From: CAZBBC01 sp964489835
GTDB taxonomy: Bacteria > Calditrichota > Calditrichia > JAJRVZ01
Assembly: GCA_964489835.1 (NCBI GenBank)
Contig: CAZBBC010000007.1
Span: 23,182-87,181, forward strand
Direction of reading: 5' to 3'
Length of the DNA stretch: 64,000 nt
Shown: piece after piece, positions 26,006-35,617 of the stretch
How the letters are laid out: each line of letters opens with the position of its first letter
Numbering within the stretch: position 1 is the first letter of the stretch
Notes under the pieces: model-generated
The model's database searches: none
The model's input: only the letters and a program-made list of their open reading frames with translations
Told to the model about the DNA's origin: nothing
Made by a program: the position numbers and the translations under genes

Positions 26006-26429
26006 AAAAAATATAGTAGAATTTTTTTGAACGACGTAAAGAATTCAGCAGAATATATTACGGAATCAGGCTTTCTCACCTCTATATATCCTTGATAATC
26101 TTGACAATTATAGTATAATCAGGTTTTTTAGTCCGTAAAAATGGACATAACATTAGTTAAATCACATCATGAGTGTCCGGTTAAAATTTTAATCATTAGC
26201 AATTATCACCGGAAAATCAAATGGTTTAGAGATTTAATAAACATAGAGACTTGATTTAAAGAACTCACCCTAAATCCCTCTCTTGGAAAGAGAGGGATTT
26301 TAGGGAGCCCCTTCTCTTTTCAAGAGAAGGGGTTTGGGGATGAGTTTTTTTAATCCATAATTGAATCAATTTTTTAAACCGGACACTAAAGAAATCACAT
26401 ATTAACAAATACTTAAATTATTTTTACCT
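26006..26429. other. Intergenic region carrying a nested inverted-repeat element
   Basis: No gene is visible. Most of the gap is the element at 26173-26386. AT-rich flanks may hold the promoter of the nucleotidyltransferase-like gene. Confidence 0.5.
26173..26386. mobile_element. MITE-like nested inverted-repeat element (214 bp)
   Basis: The ends are inverted: GTGTCCGGTT at 26173-26182 and AACCGGACAC at 26377-26386, both continuing into A/T. Inside are two adjacent hairpins: ATCCCTCTCTTGGAAAGAGA with its GGGATTTT arm, and CCCCTTCTCTTTTCAAGAGA with GGGGTTTGG; the outer flanks ACTCACCC and GGATGAGTTT also pair. No ORF is encoded. Size and architecture suggest a non-autonomous mobile element, or a structured RNA. 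Confidence 0.55.
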
Positions 26430-29393
26430 ATGGATCCTTTCGAAATTCTTGAAAAACACGTAGCTACCCTTGGAAATCACCATCAAAAATATATTCATAC
26501 CATCTACCGATTTAAAGATTCCCTTTTACAGGCATTAGAATCTTCCGGTAATCTTATGCAGGTGCATTTATGGCGATCGAGTTTTTCGCCCGAGGAAGAG
26601 ATGAGGATCATTGCCAATCTCTCTGAGGATTCGAGAACAAAAGTCCAGCATCTCAGCTGTTACTATGCCCTTCAATTTCTATATATGAATTTTCGAAATT
26701 TGGATATTTTGGAATTGGGGATCGCTTCCGGGGCTACTCTCACGGATGACTATTATAATTTTATGATCCAGATTGGTAAAGATTTCAGAGAACTTACCCG
26801 TATATACTTAGAAAACCTCATCGAGATATACCTTCCCAAGAAGACCCGGCCGGAGTTTTTTGTGTGTAGTGTTGGGACACGCTCTGATCAGGACGATATT
26901 GACATAGGCGTGATCACGATAGACGACACCAATGTCGAGCGCCTGAATGATACTTTTCGAAAAATTACGCAGGACATGCTGGTTTACGCAACACCGTTAC
27001 ATATGTATCTTTCTGAGCATGTAGGAAAACAATATTATACCACAACAATCTCTGAATACAAAGAATTGTTGACACGGAAGATTCAGGACGTTGTGATTAT
27101 ATCTGAATTATTAAATGCAAAGTATATTCTGGGAAGTACAAAATTATTTAACAAATTTGAAAAAGAAGTCATCTTCAAATACTTTTATAATCCTAAAAAA
27201 GATATCCGCTTTCACGAGGGTTTCCTGCGTGGCATTCTTGGTGAAGCCAGGGCATTACTGATAAAACCCCTGGAAACAGAGACGATTTCCCCAAAAGACG
27301 ATGGTCTCAGGATTCTTAAATCGATCATATATGCGAAAAAAACGATCCGGAATATCGAAGATGTCAATGCTTTTGATATTATAAACATCCTCATAAAAAA
27401 AGAACCTGAGTTTCAATCCCAATATGAACTGCTGTTTAAGGCAACGTCGTTTCTGGAAACAATCAAATTCCTCCTCCAATTGTTTGTGATACAGGAAGAT
27501 ACTTTCCGTTTAGGAGAAATTGATCACGAACAACTTTCTCTGATCGCAGACAGGATGGGGTATAGAGATGTGGGAACTGTAAAAGCCTGGGATCAATTGA
27601 TTATTAACTATTACCGTTATGTCAAAGAAATCCGCAGGATATGTGATGAGCTGATCGACAGCATTTCCGATCATCTCAACAAGGTGTCTATATTTGTTAA
27701 ATTACTCGAGAAAGGTAAATGGGGTGCCAACGGTAAATATAAAGGGTCCATGCCCAAAGAGTTTATTCATATTGCCCGTTTTTTTGAGGGGACAAAATAC
27801 TGGGATGACTTACTCGGTCTTCTACAATCCGATAAAAAAATCCTTGATGCTTTCGTTACCGGATTCGAGGCTTTAAATGAATCGCAAAAAGATAAAGTAA
27901 TTCAACAATATATTGAATGGGCTCATTATTCACCGCTTACGATCATACGCTTGATCACTATTATTACAAAGAAGCAGCAATTGATGCTGGGAGGAACCGT
28001 TGCGAATAAAATGAACCTCTCCTTTTTAAAATATTTCGGCGACCTGCCTTATATTACGGAACGTTTATGCCGTATTTACAGCTATTATCCGCAATACATG
28101 CATGAATATCTGCAATTTTTTCCGGAATCTCAATATGAACTTCTGGATAATATCATTGCCAGAACTGTCCATGATGATCAGTTAAAAGAGTATCAGGAGC
28201 AACTAAAGGAACTTTTTAAAATTCACAAATGGTCCAGTCAATATTTCCATCGTTTTTTTTATCGCGTCATCCATCATCATCCCGAGTATCTAAAATCCCT
28301 CACCGATCGTGCCCAACTTTTCAAGATTTCCACCGGATTGCTGGCCATGGTAGACAGATATCCTGATACAGTGCGGAAAAAACAATTTCTTGCCGACTAT
28401 TATGATCTCGAATTTTTACGCGTTGGTATCGGTACCATGCATGGTGTGGATCTGACGATTACCAACTATGAATTTACCGAGTTTTGTGACAACTACATGA
28501 AAATGCTCTTTGATATTTGTGCCGAGGAAGTAGAAAGAGAAAGTAAAGTCGCTGTTCCAAGTACGGATACGCTGGCTATTCTTGCGGCTGGCGGTCATGC
28601 ACGCGGCAAAGCCTATGACGATGATTATGACCTGATCGCGGTTGTAAATACCGATAATCAGACAGTTCTTCAACATGCCACCCGGATTGTATCGAAAATG
28701 AACAGGGAGATTCTCAGACGGGGCGTTTTACCCCATTACCGCCTAGGAGAAATATTGAATGGTTTTGTCAGTCCTTTGTCTAAAATTATTGAATACCTTG
28801 AATCTGAAAATGAAGAAGGATTTATCGATCTTTCCCAGCTGCTTGGTGCCAGAATCATCATCGGCAGTGAGGTAATGAAATCGGTTATTTATCAAAAGAT
28901 CCTGGATCGCTTTATTTTCTCGGATAAACGTCGTTATATCAAACGAATGGTTGATGAAATTCGAAACCGACAGAATTCGGTCGGTCAATGTGATGGTGAG
29001 ACTTGTAATATCAAGGAAACCACAGGGGGCCTGCGGGACATAGAAGGCATTGCTCTGATGTTAAAAGCTTTTTTGGGACTTACCGATCCAATCGTTAAGG
29101 ATTTTTTTAAGGAAATTAAAATCTACCTTCCTGATATCACCCTTGAAATGGATATCCTTAATAAGAGTGCTTACCAACTAAGGACATTCAGGGATCTTTA
29201 TAGGATAACAGTAGCAGCCGAAGATAATTTCAATTCAGATTATCTGTCAAGACTTTCCACAATTTTTGTACAATATAATCACCCGGAGTGGGGTGATGCC
29301 GCATCTATCATGTCACAAATTAGGACCTCACTTGATGAATCTGCGAAATCATGCGATAAAATTATAGAATACCTGCTCGATCATATTACATAA
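26430..29393 (+). CDS. Large protein with two nucleotidyltransferase-like regions (GlnE/GlnD-like)
   Basis: This 987-residue protein has two nucleotidyltransferase signatures. The first is S-V-G-T-R-S-D-Q-D-D-I-D-I-G (about residues 147-160); the second is A-G-G-H-A-R-G-K-A-Y-D-D-D-Y-D-L-I (about 718-734). A later N-I-K-E-T-T-G-G-L-R-D-I-E (about 860-872) closely resembles the motif after the catalytic domain in GlnD and GlnE. The layout of two transferase units in about 950 residues recalls GlnE, which adenylylates and deadenylylates glutamine synthetase, but neither signature is a standard GlnE sequence and no glutamine-synthetase gene is near. The protein most likely modifies a protein or regulator with a nucleotide; the target is unknown. 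It is transcribed alone. Confidence 0.72.
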   Translation: MDPFEILEKHVATLGNHHQKYIHTIYRFKDSLLQALESSGNLMQVHLWRSSFSPEEEMRIIANLSEDSRTKVQHLSCYYALQFLYMNFRNLDILELGIASGATLTDDYYNFMIQIGKDFRELTRIYLENLIEIYLPKKTRPEFFVCSVGTRSDQDDIDIGVITIDDTNVERLNDTFRKITQDMLVYATPLHMYLSEHVGKQYYTTTISEYKELLTRKIQDVVIISELLNAKYILGSTKLFNKFEKEVIFKYFYNPKKDIRFHEGFLRGILGEARALLIKPLETETISPKDDGLRILKSIIYAKKTIRNIEDVNAFDIINILIKKEPEFQSQYELLFKATSFLETIKFLLQLFVIQEDTFRLGEIDHEQLSLIADRMGYRDVGTVKAWDQLIINYYRYVKEIRRICDELIDSISDHLNKVSIFVKLLEKGKWGANGKYKGSMPKEFIHIARFFEGTKYWDDLLGLLQSDKKILDAFVTGFEALNESQKDKVIQQYIEWAHYSPLTIIRLITIITKKQQLMLGGTVANKMNLSFLKYFGDLPYITERLCRIYSYYPQYMHEYLQFFPESQYELLDNIIARTVHDDQLKEYQEQLKELFKIHKWSSQYFHRFFYRVIHHHPEYLKSLTDRAQLFKISTGLLAMVDRYPDTVRKKQFLADYYDLEFLRVGIGTMHGVDLTITNYEFTEFCDNYMKMLFDICAEEVERESKVAVPSTDTLAILAAGGHARGKAYDDDYDLIAVVNTDNQTVLQHATRIVSKMNREILRRGVLPHYRLGEILNGFVSPLSKIIEYLESENEEGFIDLSQLLGARIIIGSEVMKSVIYQKILDRFIFSDKRRYIKRMVDEIRNRQNSVGQCDGETCNIKETTGGLRDIEGIALMLKAFLGLTDPIVKDFFKEIKIYLPDITLEMDILNKSAYQLRTFRDLYRITVAAEDNFNSDYLSRLSTIFVQYNHPEWGDAASIMSQIRTSLDESAKSCDKIIEYLLDHIT

Positions 29394-29715
29394 GTTGATG
29401 TGTGATCTTAATAATTCGTCTCAATAGTTAAGTAATCATCAATAAAAATTCTAAGTACGAAATACGAAATTCTAAACAAACCCCAATGTCAAATATCCAA
29501 TCAAATCCTCCCGATAAAAGATGACGTCTTCCGGCCTATCAGTAAATCCCAAGAACCAAATCCCAAATCCCAAATAATGACCAAATCTCAATTACCAAAT
29601 AAAAATAAACGTATATTCGATTATTTGGACTTGTTTAGAATTTAGATATTAGTATTTATTTGTTATTTGGTACTTGTTATTTGGAATTTATGGTCAGTTC
29701 CGAGTTCCCAATTTT
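29394..29715. repeat. Long imperfect inverted repeat (CCAAAT/ATTTGG type)
   Basis: The left part holds repeats such as CCAAATCCCAAATCCCAAAT (about 29557-29576) and AATTACCAAATAAAAATAAA; the right part holds inverted ATTTGGACTTG, TTATTTGGTACTTGTTATTT (about 29659-29678) and a GGAATTTATGG end. No gene is seen. This is a typical degenerate palindromic repeat, which has run into the gene remnant at 29716. Confidence 0.6.
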
Positions 29716-29889
29716 TCATTTGTCATTGGGAGCATTTTGTTCATATTTAACTTGCTTATCTTTTAGAAAATCTTCAGTGACAAATATTAACACGCCGTTT
29801 CCCTGATGTATTTCTCCATATCTAACCTGTTGTAAATCAAAGTGGGTGAGCTTTGCTTTTCCCTGATACCAATATTCGGAGAATTGCTC
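29716..29889 (-). pseudogene. Remnant of a secreted-protein gene (N-terminal-type fragment)
   Basis: The frame encodes E-Q-F-S-E-Y-W-Y-Q-G-K-A-K-L, then F-D-L-Q-Q-V-R-Y-G-E-I-H-Q-G-N-G-V-L-I-F-V-T-E-D-F and K-Q-V-K-Y, ending N-D-K-stop. This resembles a family of about 270-residue Bacteroidetes-type proteins containing S-R-Y-G-E...V-F-I-F-V-T-E-D-F...K-Q-V-K. There is no start codon (a TAA precedes it), and the 3' part is replaced by the repeat at 29394-29715. It is therefore a truncated relic between the repeat and pgi. Confidence 0.55.
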
Positions 29890-29893
29890 TTAT

Positions 29894-31651
29894 TCAGGAT
29901 CTTCTTTCCATGGTTTTAATAAGTGTTTGAATACCTGTTTCGATATCCAGACCGAGATCAATTGTAAACACCGATCGTTTCGCCTTCAATAAGGCCTGCC
30001 GATCGCCCATTGCCTGTGCAATTTTTAAAATACCAAAACCGATCGATGATTCATTACTTTTTGGATTATCAGGGATGGGACAATCTTCACCTGTTCTGGT
30101 TAGTAACTGAATAAACAAACCATTACCACTATCTCCTTTATGAAGCTGACCGGTGGAATGTAGAAATCTCGGGCCAAATCCGACAGTAACCGCCACCTGA
30201 AAGCGATGACTGATTGCTGTTCTCAATGCCTGTAATTGATCCGCTGTCTGACCAGATGGATTCATATAAGCCTGAATAGCGATATAGCTTCTCTTATTGC
30301 CTTCCTTCGGACCAGAATGAAGCGGTTGAAAAAATCTGTTGATGAATTCTTGCAGTGAATCGGCCTTCATTTCTGAGTATACGGTTAATCCACCCGTTTG
30401 TATAGAAACAGGTAATTCCGGTAATTTTCCTTTTTTCTTATATTTTGCCACCATTCGACGGGCGCTTTCCTTGGCCGATTCAACATCCGGTTGATCAAAA
30501 GGATTGATCTTCAGAATACTCGCAGCAACCACTGTGGCAACCTCCCACCGAAAAAATTCTCGTCCCAAATCGTATATATCATCGAGCAAAAGTTGTACAA
30601 TGGGAAAACCGGATTTATCTATCTCTTTCGCAATTTCGTCAATGTCATTTTCACCGTAAATTTTCATGTAGATAAATAAACGGTCATCCGAATAATTTTG
30701 CGGCTTTACAGGGATCTCACCATCCACCGGAAGAATTCCTTTACCTTTTTTGCCGGTGCTCTCAGCAATTAATTGCTCAATCCAGATGCCAAAATACTTC
30801 AGGGAAGGAGAAGAAATGAGCGTTAGTTTATCTTTCCCATCTATTGCTAATCTGCCCAGGATCGCACCTAACCAGGCTGCTGTATTATGACCAATCTCCG
30901 GCAAAACAGACTCGGCGCATTTTGCCGTCATATCCCGACTCCGGTCAAGTAATTTTGCGATATCAATGCCAAGAAGTGCGGCAGGGACTAATCCAAAAAA
31001 TGATAAGGCGGAATAGCGACCACCAATATTCGGATCATTTAAAAATATTTTACGGAATCCCAACTCGTTGGCCATTTTCTCTAAACCGCTTCCTGGATCA
31101 GTGATCGCGACAAAATGCTCCCCTACTTTTTCTTCACCCAATGTCTCCAAAGCCGCATGATAAAAATATTTCATAAAAGAAATGGTTTCTACTGTTCCTC
31201 CCGACTTCGTGGAGACAATAAACAGCGTTCGTGTAAAATCCAATTGTTTTTCTACTGCCCGGATAGCACCCGGGTCCGTACTGTCGAGGACTGTGAGGTC
31301 TGGAAAACCTTTAGCGACACCAAATATATTCCGGAATACCTCTGGTGCAAGACTCGATCCTCCCATACCGAGAAGCAATACTTGTTTGTACTGACCCTTT
31401 CTTATCTCATCTGTAAAGTGCATGATCTCATCGACCGCATCGGCCATAACCTCCGGACTTTTTAACCAACCCAGACGGTTGCTTATCTCATTCGGATTTT
31501 TCCCCCAAACCGTATGATCTTTTTTCCACATCCGATCGATTATGCTATTTTTATCAAGCGTCAATACTTCCTCCACAATACTTAGAGTATCATCTCCAAG
31601 GTTTGCGTAAAAATCATGCTCACTGGAAAATACTTGTCTGCTATAATTCAT
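29894..31651 (-). CDS. pgi: Glucose-6-phosphate isomerase
   Basis: The 585-residue protein interconverts glucose 6-phosphate and fructose 6-phosphate. Motifs include L-L-G-M-G-G-S-S-L-A-P-E-V-F (about 93-106), S-T-K-S-G-G-T-V-E-T (about 150-159) for the sugar-phosphate loop, and G-G-R-Y-S-A-L-S (about 210). The sequence most resembles the isomerase half of bifunctional transaldolase/phosphoglucose isomerase proteins, but the transaldolase part is absent here. It is transcribed alone. Confidence 0.88.
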   Translation of the reverse strand: MNYSRQVFSSEHDFYANLGDDTLSIVEEVLTLDKNSIIDRMWKKDHTVWGKNPNEISNRLGWLKSPEVMADAVDEIMHFTDEIRKGQYKQVLLLGMGGSSLAPEVFRNIFGVAKGFPDLTVLDSTDPGAIRAVEKQLDFTRTLFIVSTKSGGTVETISFMKYFYHAALETLGEEKVGEHFVAITDPGSGLEKMANELGFRKIFLNDPNIGGRYSALSFFGLVPAALLGIDIAKLLDRSRDMTAKCAESVLPEIGHNTAAWLGAILGRLAIDGKDKLTLISSPSLKYFGIWIEQLIAESTGKKGKGILPVDGEIPVKPQNYSDDRLFIYMKIYGENDIDEIAKEIDKSGFPIVQLLLDDIYDLGREFFRWEVATVVAASILKINPFDQPDVESAKESARRMVAKYKKKGKLPELPVSIQTGGLTVYSEMKADSLQEFINRFFQPLHSGPKEGNKRSYIAIQAYMNPSGQTADQLQALRTAISHRFQVAVTVGFGPRFLHSTGQLHKGDSGNGLFIQLLTRTGEDCPIPDNPKSNESSIGFGILKIAQAMGDRQALLKAKRSVFTIDLGLDIETGIQTLIKTMERRS

Positions 31652-32227
31652 AATGAATTCTCCAACATCACCCTTTTATTATATTTTTGAGAATTTCTTA
31701 TTTTAATGACGTCTTATACTATATTTCAGAGATCCATCTAATTGAACGGACCGAATATTACCATTTTTAGGTAATTTAGGAACATATATGATAAAATTCA
31801 TTGATTTCTTTGCTTTGAACCTGAGCACTGACCCACCTCGTCTCGCTTTGGCGCAGCGATAGTAATAGAACACGGATGACGCAGATTATCCGCCACAGCG
31901 GATCCGCCTATCCCGTGAAACGGGATATACAACATGGCGGAAACTGATTTGCACGGATTAAAACTAAAATAATAATAATTTTTAAATAAAATCCGTGTTA
32001 ATCCGTGGAATCCGTGGACTATTTTTTTTTGTTTGCAGCCAATGGCTGCGGTATGATTAAGCCTGGTTAACTATTAAAAATGTAAATTAAACCGGTTAAT
32101 CACTTGCTTTTTTTCTGAATTCCACTAATTTATATCCATATAATAATAAAAAAAATGATCACTCCCGAAGCGCCAATTGAATCCGCAATAACCATTTTAT
32201 TTTTTCTAAACAAGAGGATTGCGAATT
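31652..32227. other. Repeat-bearing intergenic region
   Basis: No gene is visible in this 576-bp stretch. It holds pieces of a dispersed repeat, AAAATCCGTGTTAATCCGTG and GAATCCGTGGACT near 31989-32021, an inverted GGCGGATCCGCCTATCCCGTG-like part near 31890-31915, and TTTGCAGCCAATGGCTGCGG (about 32030-32050). The last also occurs near 46250. Confidence 0.55.
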
Positions 32228-32422
32228 ATGGAACAAGCTAAAAGATGGATAAATGAATATCTAGAGCGAAAGGCATTTGAAGATATTATCAGCCAAACAT
32301 TTCAACACTATAAGGATAATCTGATGTGTTCTCAAGATACCATGGACCACATCATCCAGGAGGTGACGAAGGAAATCAGAGAACAACTAACCGGCATTAA
32401 AAGGGAATATCTAACGAAATAA
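32228..32422 (+). CDS. Small unknown protein (64 residues)
   Basis: I do not recognise this protein. It is highly charged and probably all helical (M-E-Q-A-K-R-W-I-N-E-Y-L-E-R-K-A-F-E-D-I). I chose the ATG at 32228 with AAGAGG about 10 nt upstream; a TTG at 32219 is too close to that site. Nothing nearby suggests a partner. Confidence 0.5.
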   Translation: MEQAKRWINEYLERKAFEDIISQTFQHYKDNLMCSQDTMDHIIQEVTKEIREQLTGIKREYLTK

Positions 32423-32495
32423 ATATTCCCCTGCACCTCTAATACGGTCCGGTTACTTTATTTTCCATCCTACTGAATTTGCTATAACTCTCATC

Positions 32496-33956
32496 CTATC
32501 TGTTTATTACAATGGTTTTTAACTGCGTATTTTTTGCAATCGTATCATTCAGATCCACCCCATTCATCAATGCCAACTCCTCCATTTCACTCTCAGGCAT
32601 ACCGAAACCGGCCATGATCTGTTTGAAAGTTCCGCTATTTGTAGCTGTTTTGATTTGAATCCGATTCGGCTGAACGTTCAGTTTTGCCTTGTCTTTCAAT
32701 TCTTTAAAACCAGTCATCGTAGATGTAAATGTTCCTTCATAACCCGAGAAGGTTGATTGATCGGATAAACCATGGAACTCAAACACTGTTCCGCTTTTTT
32801 CAATAAAATACGATTGAAGTCTGAGAACGCTGTTGGCATCTGCAATTTCGGATGACATGACTAATGCTTTTAGTCCGTTAATTTGTTGAATTCTTTTATC
32901 CGACACTTTGGCTTTTGTCTTTGCAATAAATTGATCGGAGGCAGCATCTGCTGTCGAGGTAGCGGCCAGGGTAAAGATGACAACCCCTTTTTGATCGGCT
33001 GAAGCCATTTGTACCTGCGAGGGCAGATTACTGACTTTCCAACCACTGGGTACTGGAAACTGAAATTTCATATCCGGGTGATAAAAGATACCATTCTCGA
33101 CAAAACCCTGGCGCGGATTTTCTCCATACACCATACCGTTTACTTTTGCCATGAAATTTTCACGATTGATCTTCAAATTTGTGCTGCCTTGTTGTTTTTG
33201 TACTTTAACCGCTTCTTTATGCACATCAACAACACGATCAGCCGGATTGGGATGGGTGGACATCCAATCGGGGAGCCCACCCTGCCCTTCTTTATGACTT
33301 ATTTTATCTAATGTGGCGAATAAATTAGACATTTCCCGTGAATCATATCCAACCTTAGTAGAATATTCTACGCCAAGAACATCTGCTTGCCGTTCATCAT
33401 CACGACTGAATTTCAGAAAGAGTAATCCGATACCCTGGGCAGCCAGGCCGGCATACTGGGCAAAATCTTCTGAGATCATTGATCCAATACCAAGTCCAAC
33501 TTGTGCTAACGTTGCTTCCGTATATTTTTGTGCCGAATGTCTGGCGGTAACATGTCCAATCTCATGACCGATAACACCGGCTAATTCCGCTTCATTATTA
33601 AGATAGGAAAGTATCCCGCGGGTAATATAGATATAGCCGCCGGGAACAGCAAAGGCATTGATCACCGGACTGTCCATCACTTTAAACTCGTATTTTAAGT
33701 GGGAACGGTGAGAAATTTTGGCCATTTTCTGACCCAATTCATCGACATAGGCTGCCAGGACCGGGTCGTCATATACGCCATACATTTGGACAACCTGTGC
33801 ATCACTCTGTTGCCCCAACATGATTTCATCTCTCTCACTGAGCAACATGAATTCATTTTTGCCCGTCACCGGATTCCTGGCACAGGACATCATCAGACAT
33901 ACTACGGATATCAAAAAGATATAAATAGTAATGTTTGACCTTCTAAAAATTTTCAT
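32496..33956 (-). CDS. M48 family metalloprotease, lipoprotein
   Basis: The 486-residue protein starts with a lipoprotein signal (I-Y-I-F-L-I-S-V-V-C-L-M-M-S-C, lipidation at the last Cys). It has the zinc motif H-E-I-G-H (about residues 129-133), followed by R-H-S-A-Q-K, and the third ligand region D-D-E-R-Q-A-D-V-L-G. The later S-T-H-P-N-P-A-D-R-V also fits the family. The C-terminal part (from about 270) is an extra domain seen in BepA-like envelope proteases. I chose the ATG at 33956 (AGGA 7 nt upstream) over 33998, as the extra 14 residues would precede the signal peptide. It probably degrades misfolded outer-membrane proteins. Confidence 0.88.
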   Translation of the reverse strand: MKIFRRSNITIYIFLISVVCLMMSCARNPVTGKNEFMLLSERDEIMLGQQSDAQVVQMYGVYDDPVLAAYVDELGQKMAKISHRSHLKYEFKVMDSPVINAFAVPGGYIYITRGILSYLNNEAELAGVIGHEIGHVTARHSAQKYTEATLAQVGLGIGSMISEDFAQYAGLAAQGIGLLFLKFSRDDERQADVLGVEYSTKVGYDSREMSNLFATLDKISHKEGQGGLPDWMSTHPNPADRVVDVHKEAVKVQKQQGSTNLKINRENFMAKVNGMVYGENPRQGFVENGIFYHPDMKFQFPVPSGWKVSNLPSQVQMASADQKGVVIFTLAATSTADAASDQFIAKTKAKVSDKRIQQINGLKALVMSSEIADANSVLRLQSYFIEKSGTVFEFHGLSDQSTFSGYEGTFTSTMTGFKELKDKAKLNVQPNRIQIKTATNSGTFKQIMAGFGMPESEMEELALMNGVDLNDTIAKNTQLKTIVINR

Positions 33957-34671
33957 TGTTTTTCCTTTTTTCTCCGGGGTCGTGTCAAAAACATTCAATT
34001 AAATATTATGAAATACAACATGGTTGTTCAACAATGCAAGTCTTCTTAAACGCAGAGGGACGCTGAGAACGCAGAGTTCCGCAGAGGTTATTTTTATTCT
34101 TTCAGATTGTTAATAACCCGATGTATACACTTAGACCAGAACCAAGTATCCGATGTACTTTAATAGCGCATCCAATGACTTTCTTAAATATTTCATTTTA
34201 ATGCATAGGAGTTAATAATTTTCTTTACGTTCCCTGCGAACTCTGCGTTGATAAAATATTCTTTATTTTACTTCAAATATATTATTCATTTTTTCAATGC
34301 AATTTTTGACAATACCTTTTCCGGTAATGCAAGAAATAACCACCGAGTGCACAGAGTGATTCTCTGCGGCCACTTTAATTTATCAATAGGTCAGGCTAGA
34401 TAATCTATAATATAGCAAAGTCCCACAATACCTTTAGAATAACTCATATTACGATAAATATTATTCCCAAATTTAATGCGATTTGTTAGCATTTTAAAGT
34501 TTTTTATAGTTATATCGTTAGTATTTCAGAAATTGGTTACTATTTATCTTTTGTCATTTGGATCTTGGATTTTTGTATAAGAAACAGAACAATTAATCTG
34601 GCAATATAAAACGAAAAATATTATACTTAGAACACAATTCGTAAGACTAACCAAAGTGGGAGTGTAGGACG
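33957..34671. other. Intergenic region with an inverted CGCAGAG repeat
   Basis: No gene is visible in about 715 bp. It contains the inverted repeat described at 34050-34254. Confidence 0.5.
34050..34254. repeat. Inverted repeat (ACGCAGAGTTCCGCAGAGG type)
   Basis: The left arm has AAACGCAGAGGGACGCTGAG and AACGCAGAGTTCCGCAGAGG; the right arm, near 34225-34252, has GTTCCCTGCGAACTCTGCGT. Similar CGCAGAG-rich repeats are widespread in genomes of this type. Confidence 0.6.
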
Positions 34672-35553
34672 ATGATGCCACGTCGACGTTTTAATAAAAT
34701 TTCTGCCCTTGGCTTGAGCGGACTTTTAATTTCTCCATTTTATAAAAGAACTCTGGCTGATCAGGTAAATCAAGAAAAACTAACCTATGAAAACCATATG
34801 AAAGGAATTCGCATTTTGCCCGGACACTGGCGGCCCCATTATCCCTTTGAACAAATTGCCTGGGTCAGCCCGCCCTGGCCCAGCCAGGATTATATCTGGC
34901 TGGATTTCCCGGAAGCGATTTTTACAAATATCGGTTTAATATTTCTCAGCCATGTCAATCCGCCTTTTCCGGTTGTTTTCCCCGACCTGCCTAGAATGCC
35001 CTGGGTGGATTGTCCTGGTGGAATCGCGTTCGATAGAACATTACCAAACGGCATTCGTTTTGGCGGTTCGGTGGTAAAAAAAGAAGAAGCAATCGTCTCC
35101 CTCAATCTCTATATTGACAACGGATCTCAGCTACCACTCACAAAGATCAAACTGCAAACCTGTGCCTTTTTAAGGGCGATAAAGGAGTTTGGCGACTATA
35201 CGTGGGAGAATAAACTTGTCCATGTCCCCGATAAAGGTTGGATGAGATTTGCTGAGGCCCGGGACAGTGGTAGGAAATCAGGACGTTTCCAGTTGGGCTG
35301 GCGCAGTGGCCCCCCGGTCTGCGATCTTCCTGTTATGATCACAGTCTCGAATCAGGCGCAGCGCCTGGTCGGTATGACCTGGTATGAAAGCACCAATGCG
35401 ATGGTATCCAACCAGAAGCATCCCTGCATGCATGCCGATCCGGTCTTTCCAGACCTGGCGCCGGGTCAACGCGCCGATATTTACGGTGAATTATTGTTTT
35501 TTGAGGGCAATCCTGATAGTTTTACCGCTTGGTTTAAAGATCGCTGGAACTAG
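34672..35553 (+). CDS. Unknown exported protein with a Tat-like signal
   Basis: This 293-residue protein begins R-R-R-F-N-K-I-S-A-L-G-L-S-G-L-L-I, which fits a twin-arginine signal peptide, so it is probably folded in the cytoplasm and exported with or without a cofactor. The rest is rich in aromatic residues and Pro (W-V-S-P-P-W-P-S-Q-D-Y-I-W-L-D-F-P), with a W-V-D-C-P-G-G motif. I recall no named family. It is 65 bp upstream of an EamA transporter gene in the same direction. Confidence 0.65.
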   Translation: MMPRRRFNKISALGLSGLLISPFYKRTLADQVNQEKLTYENHMKGIRILPGHWRPHYPFEQIAWVSPPWPSQDYIWLDFPEAIFTNIGLIFLSHVNPPFPVVFPDLPRMPWVDCPGGIAFDRTLPNGIRFGGSVVKKEEAIVSLNLYIDNGSQLPLTKIKLQTCAFLRAIKEFGDYTWENKLVHVPDKGWMRFAEARDSGRKSGRFQLGWRSGPPVCDLPVMITVSNQAQRLVGMTWYESTNAMVSNQKHPCMHADPVFPDLAPGQRADIYGELLFFEGNPDSFTAWFKDRWN

Positions 35554-35617
35554 ATAGATTGGCTTTACCGTAAAGACGTGATATTTTCGCAAGGATCGCA
35601 AAGAAATAAAAACTTCC

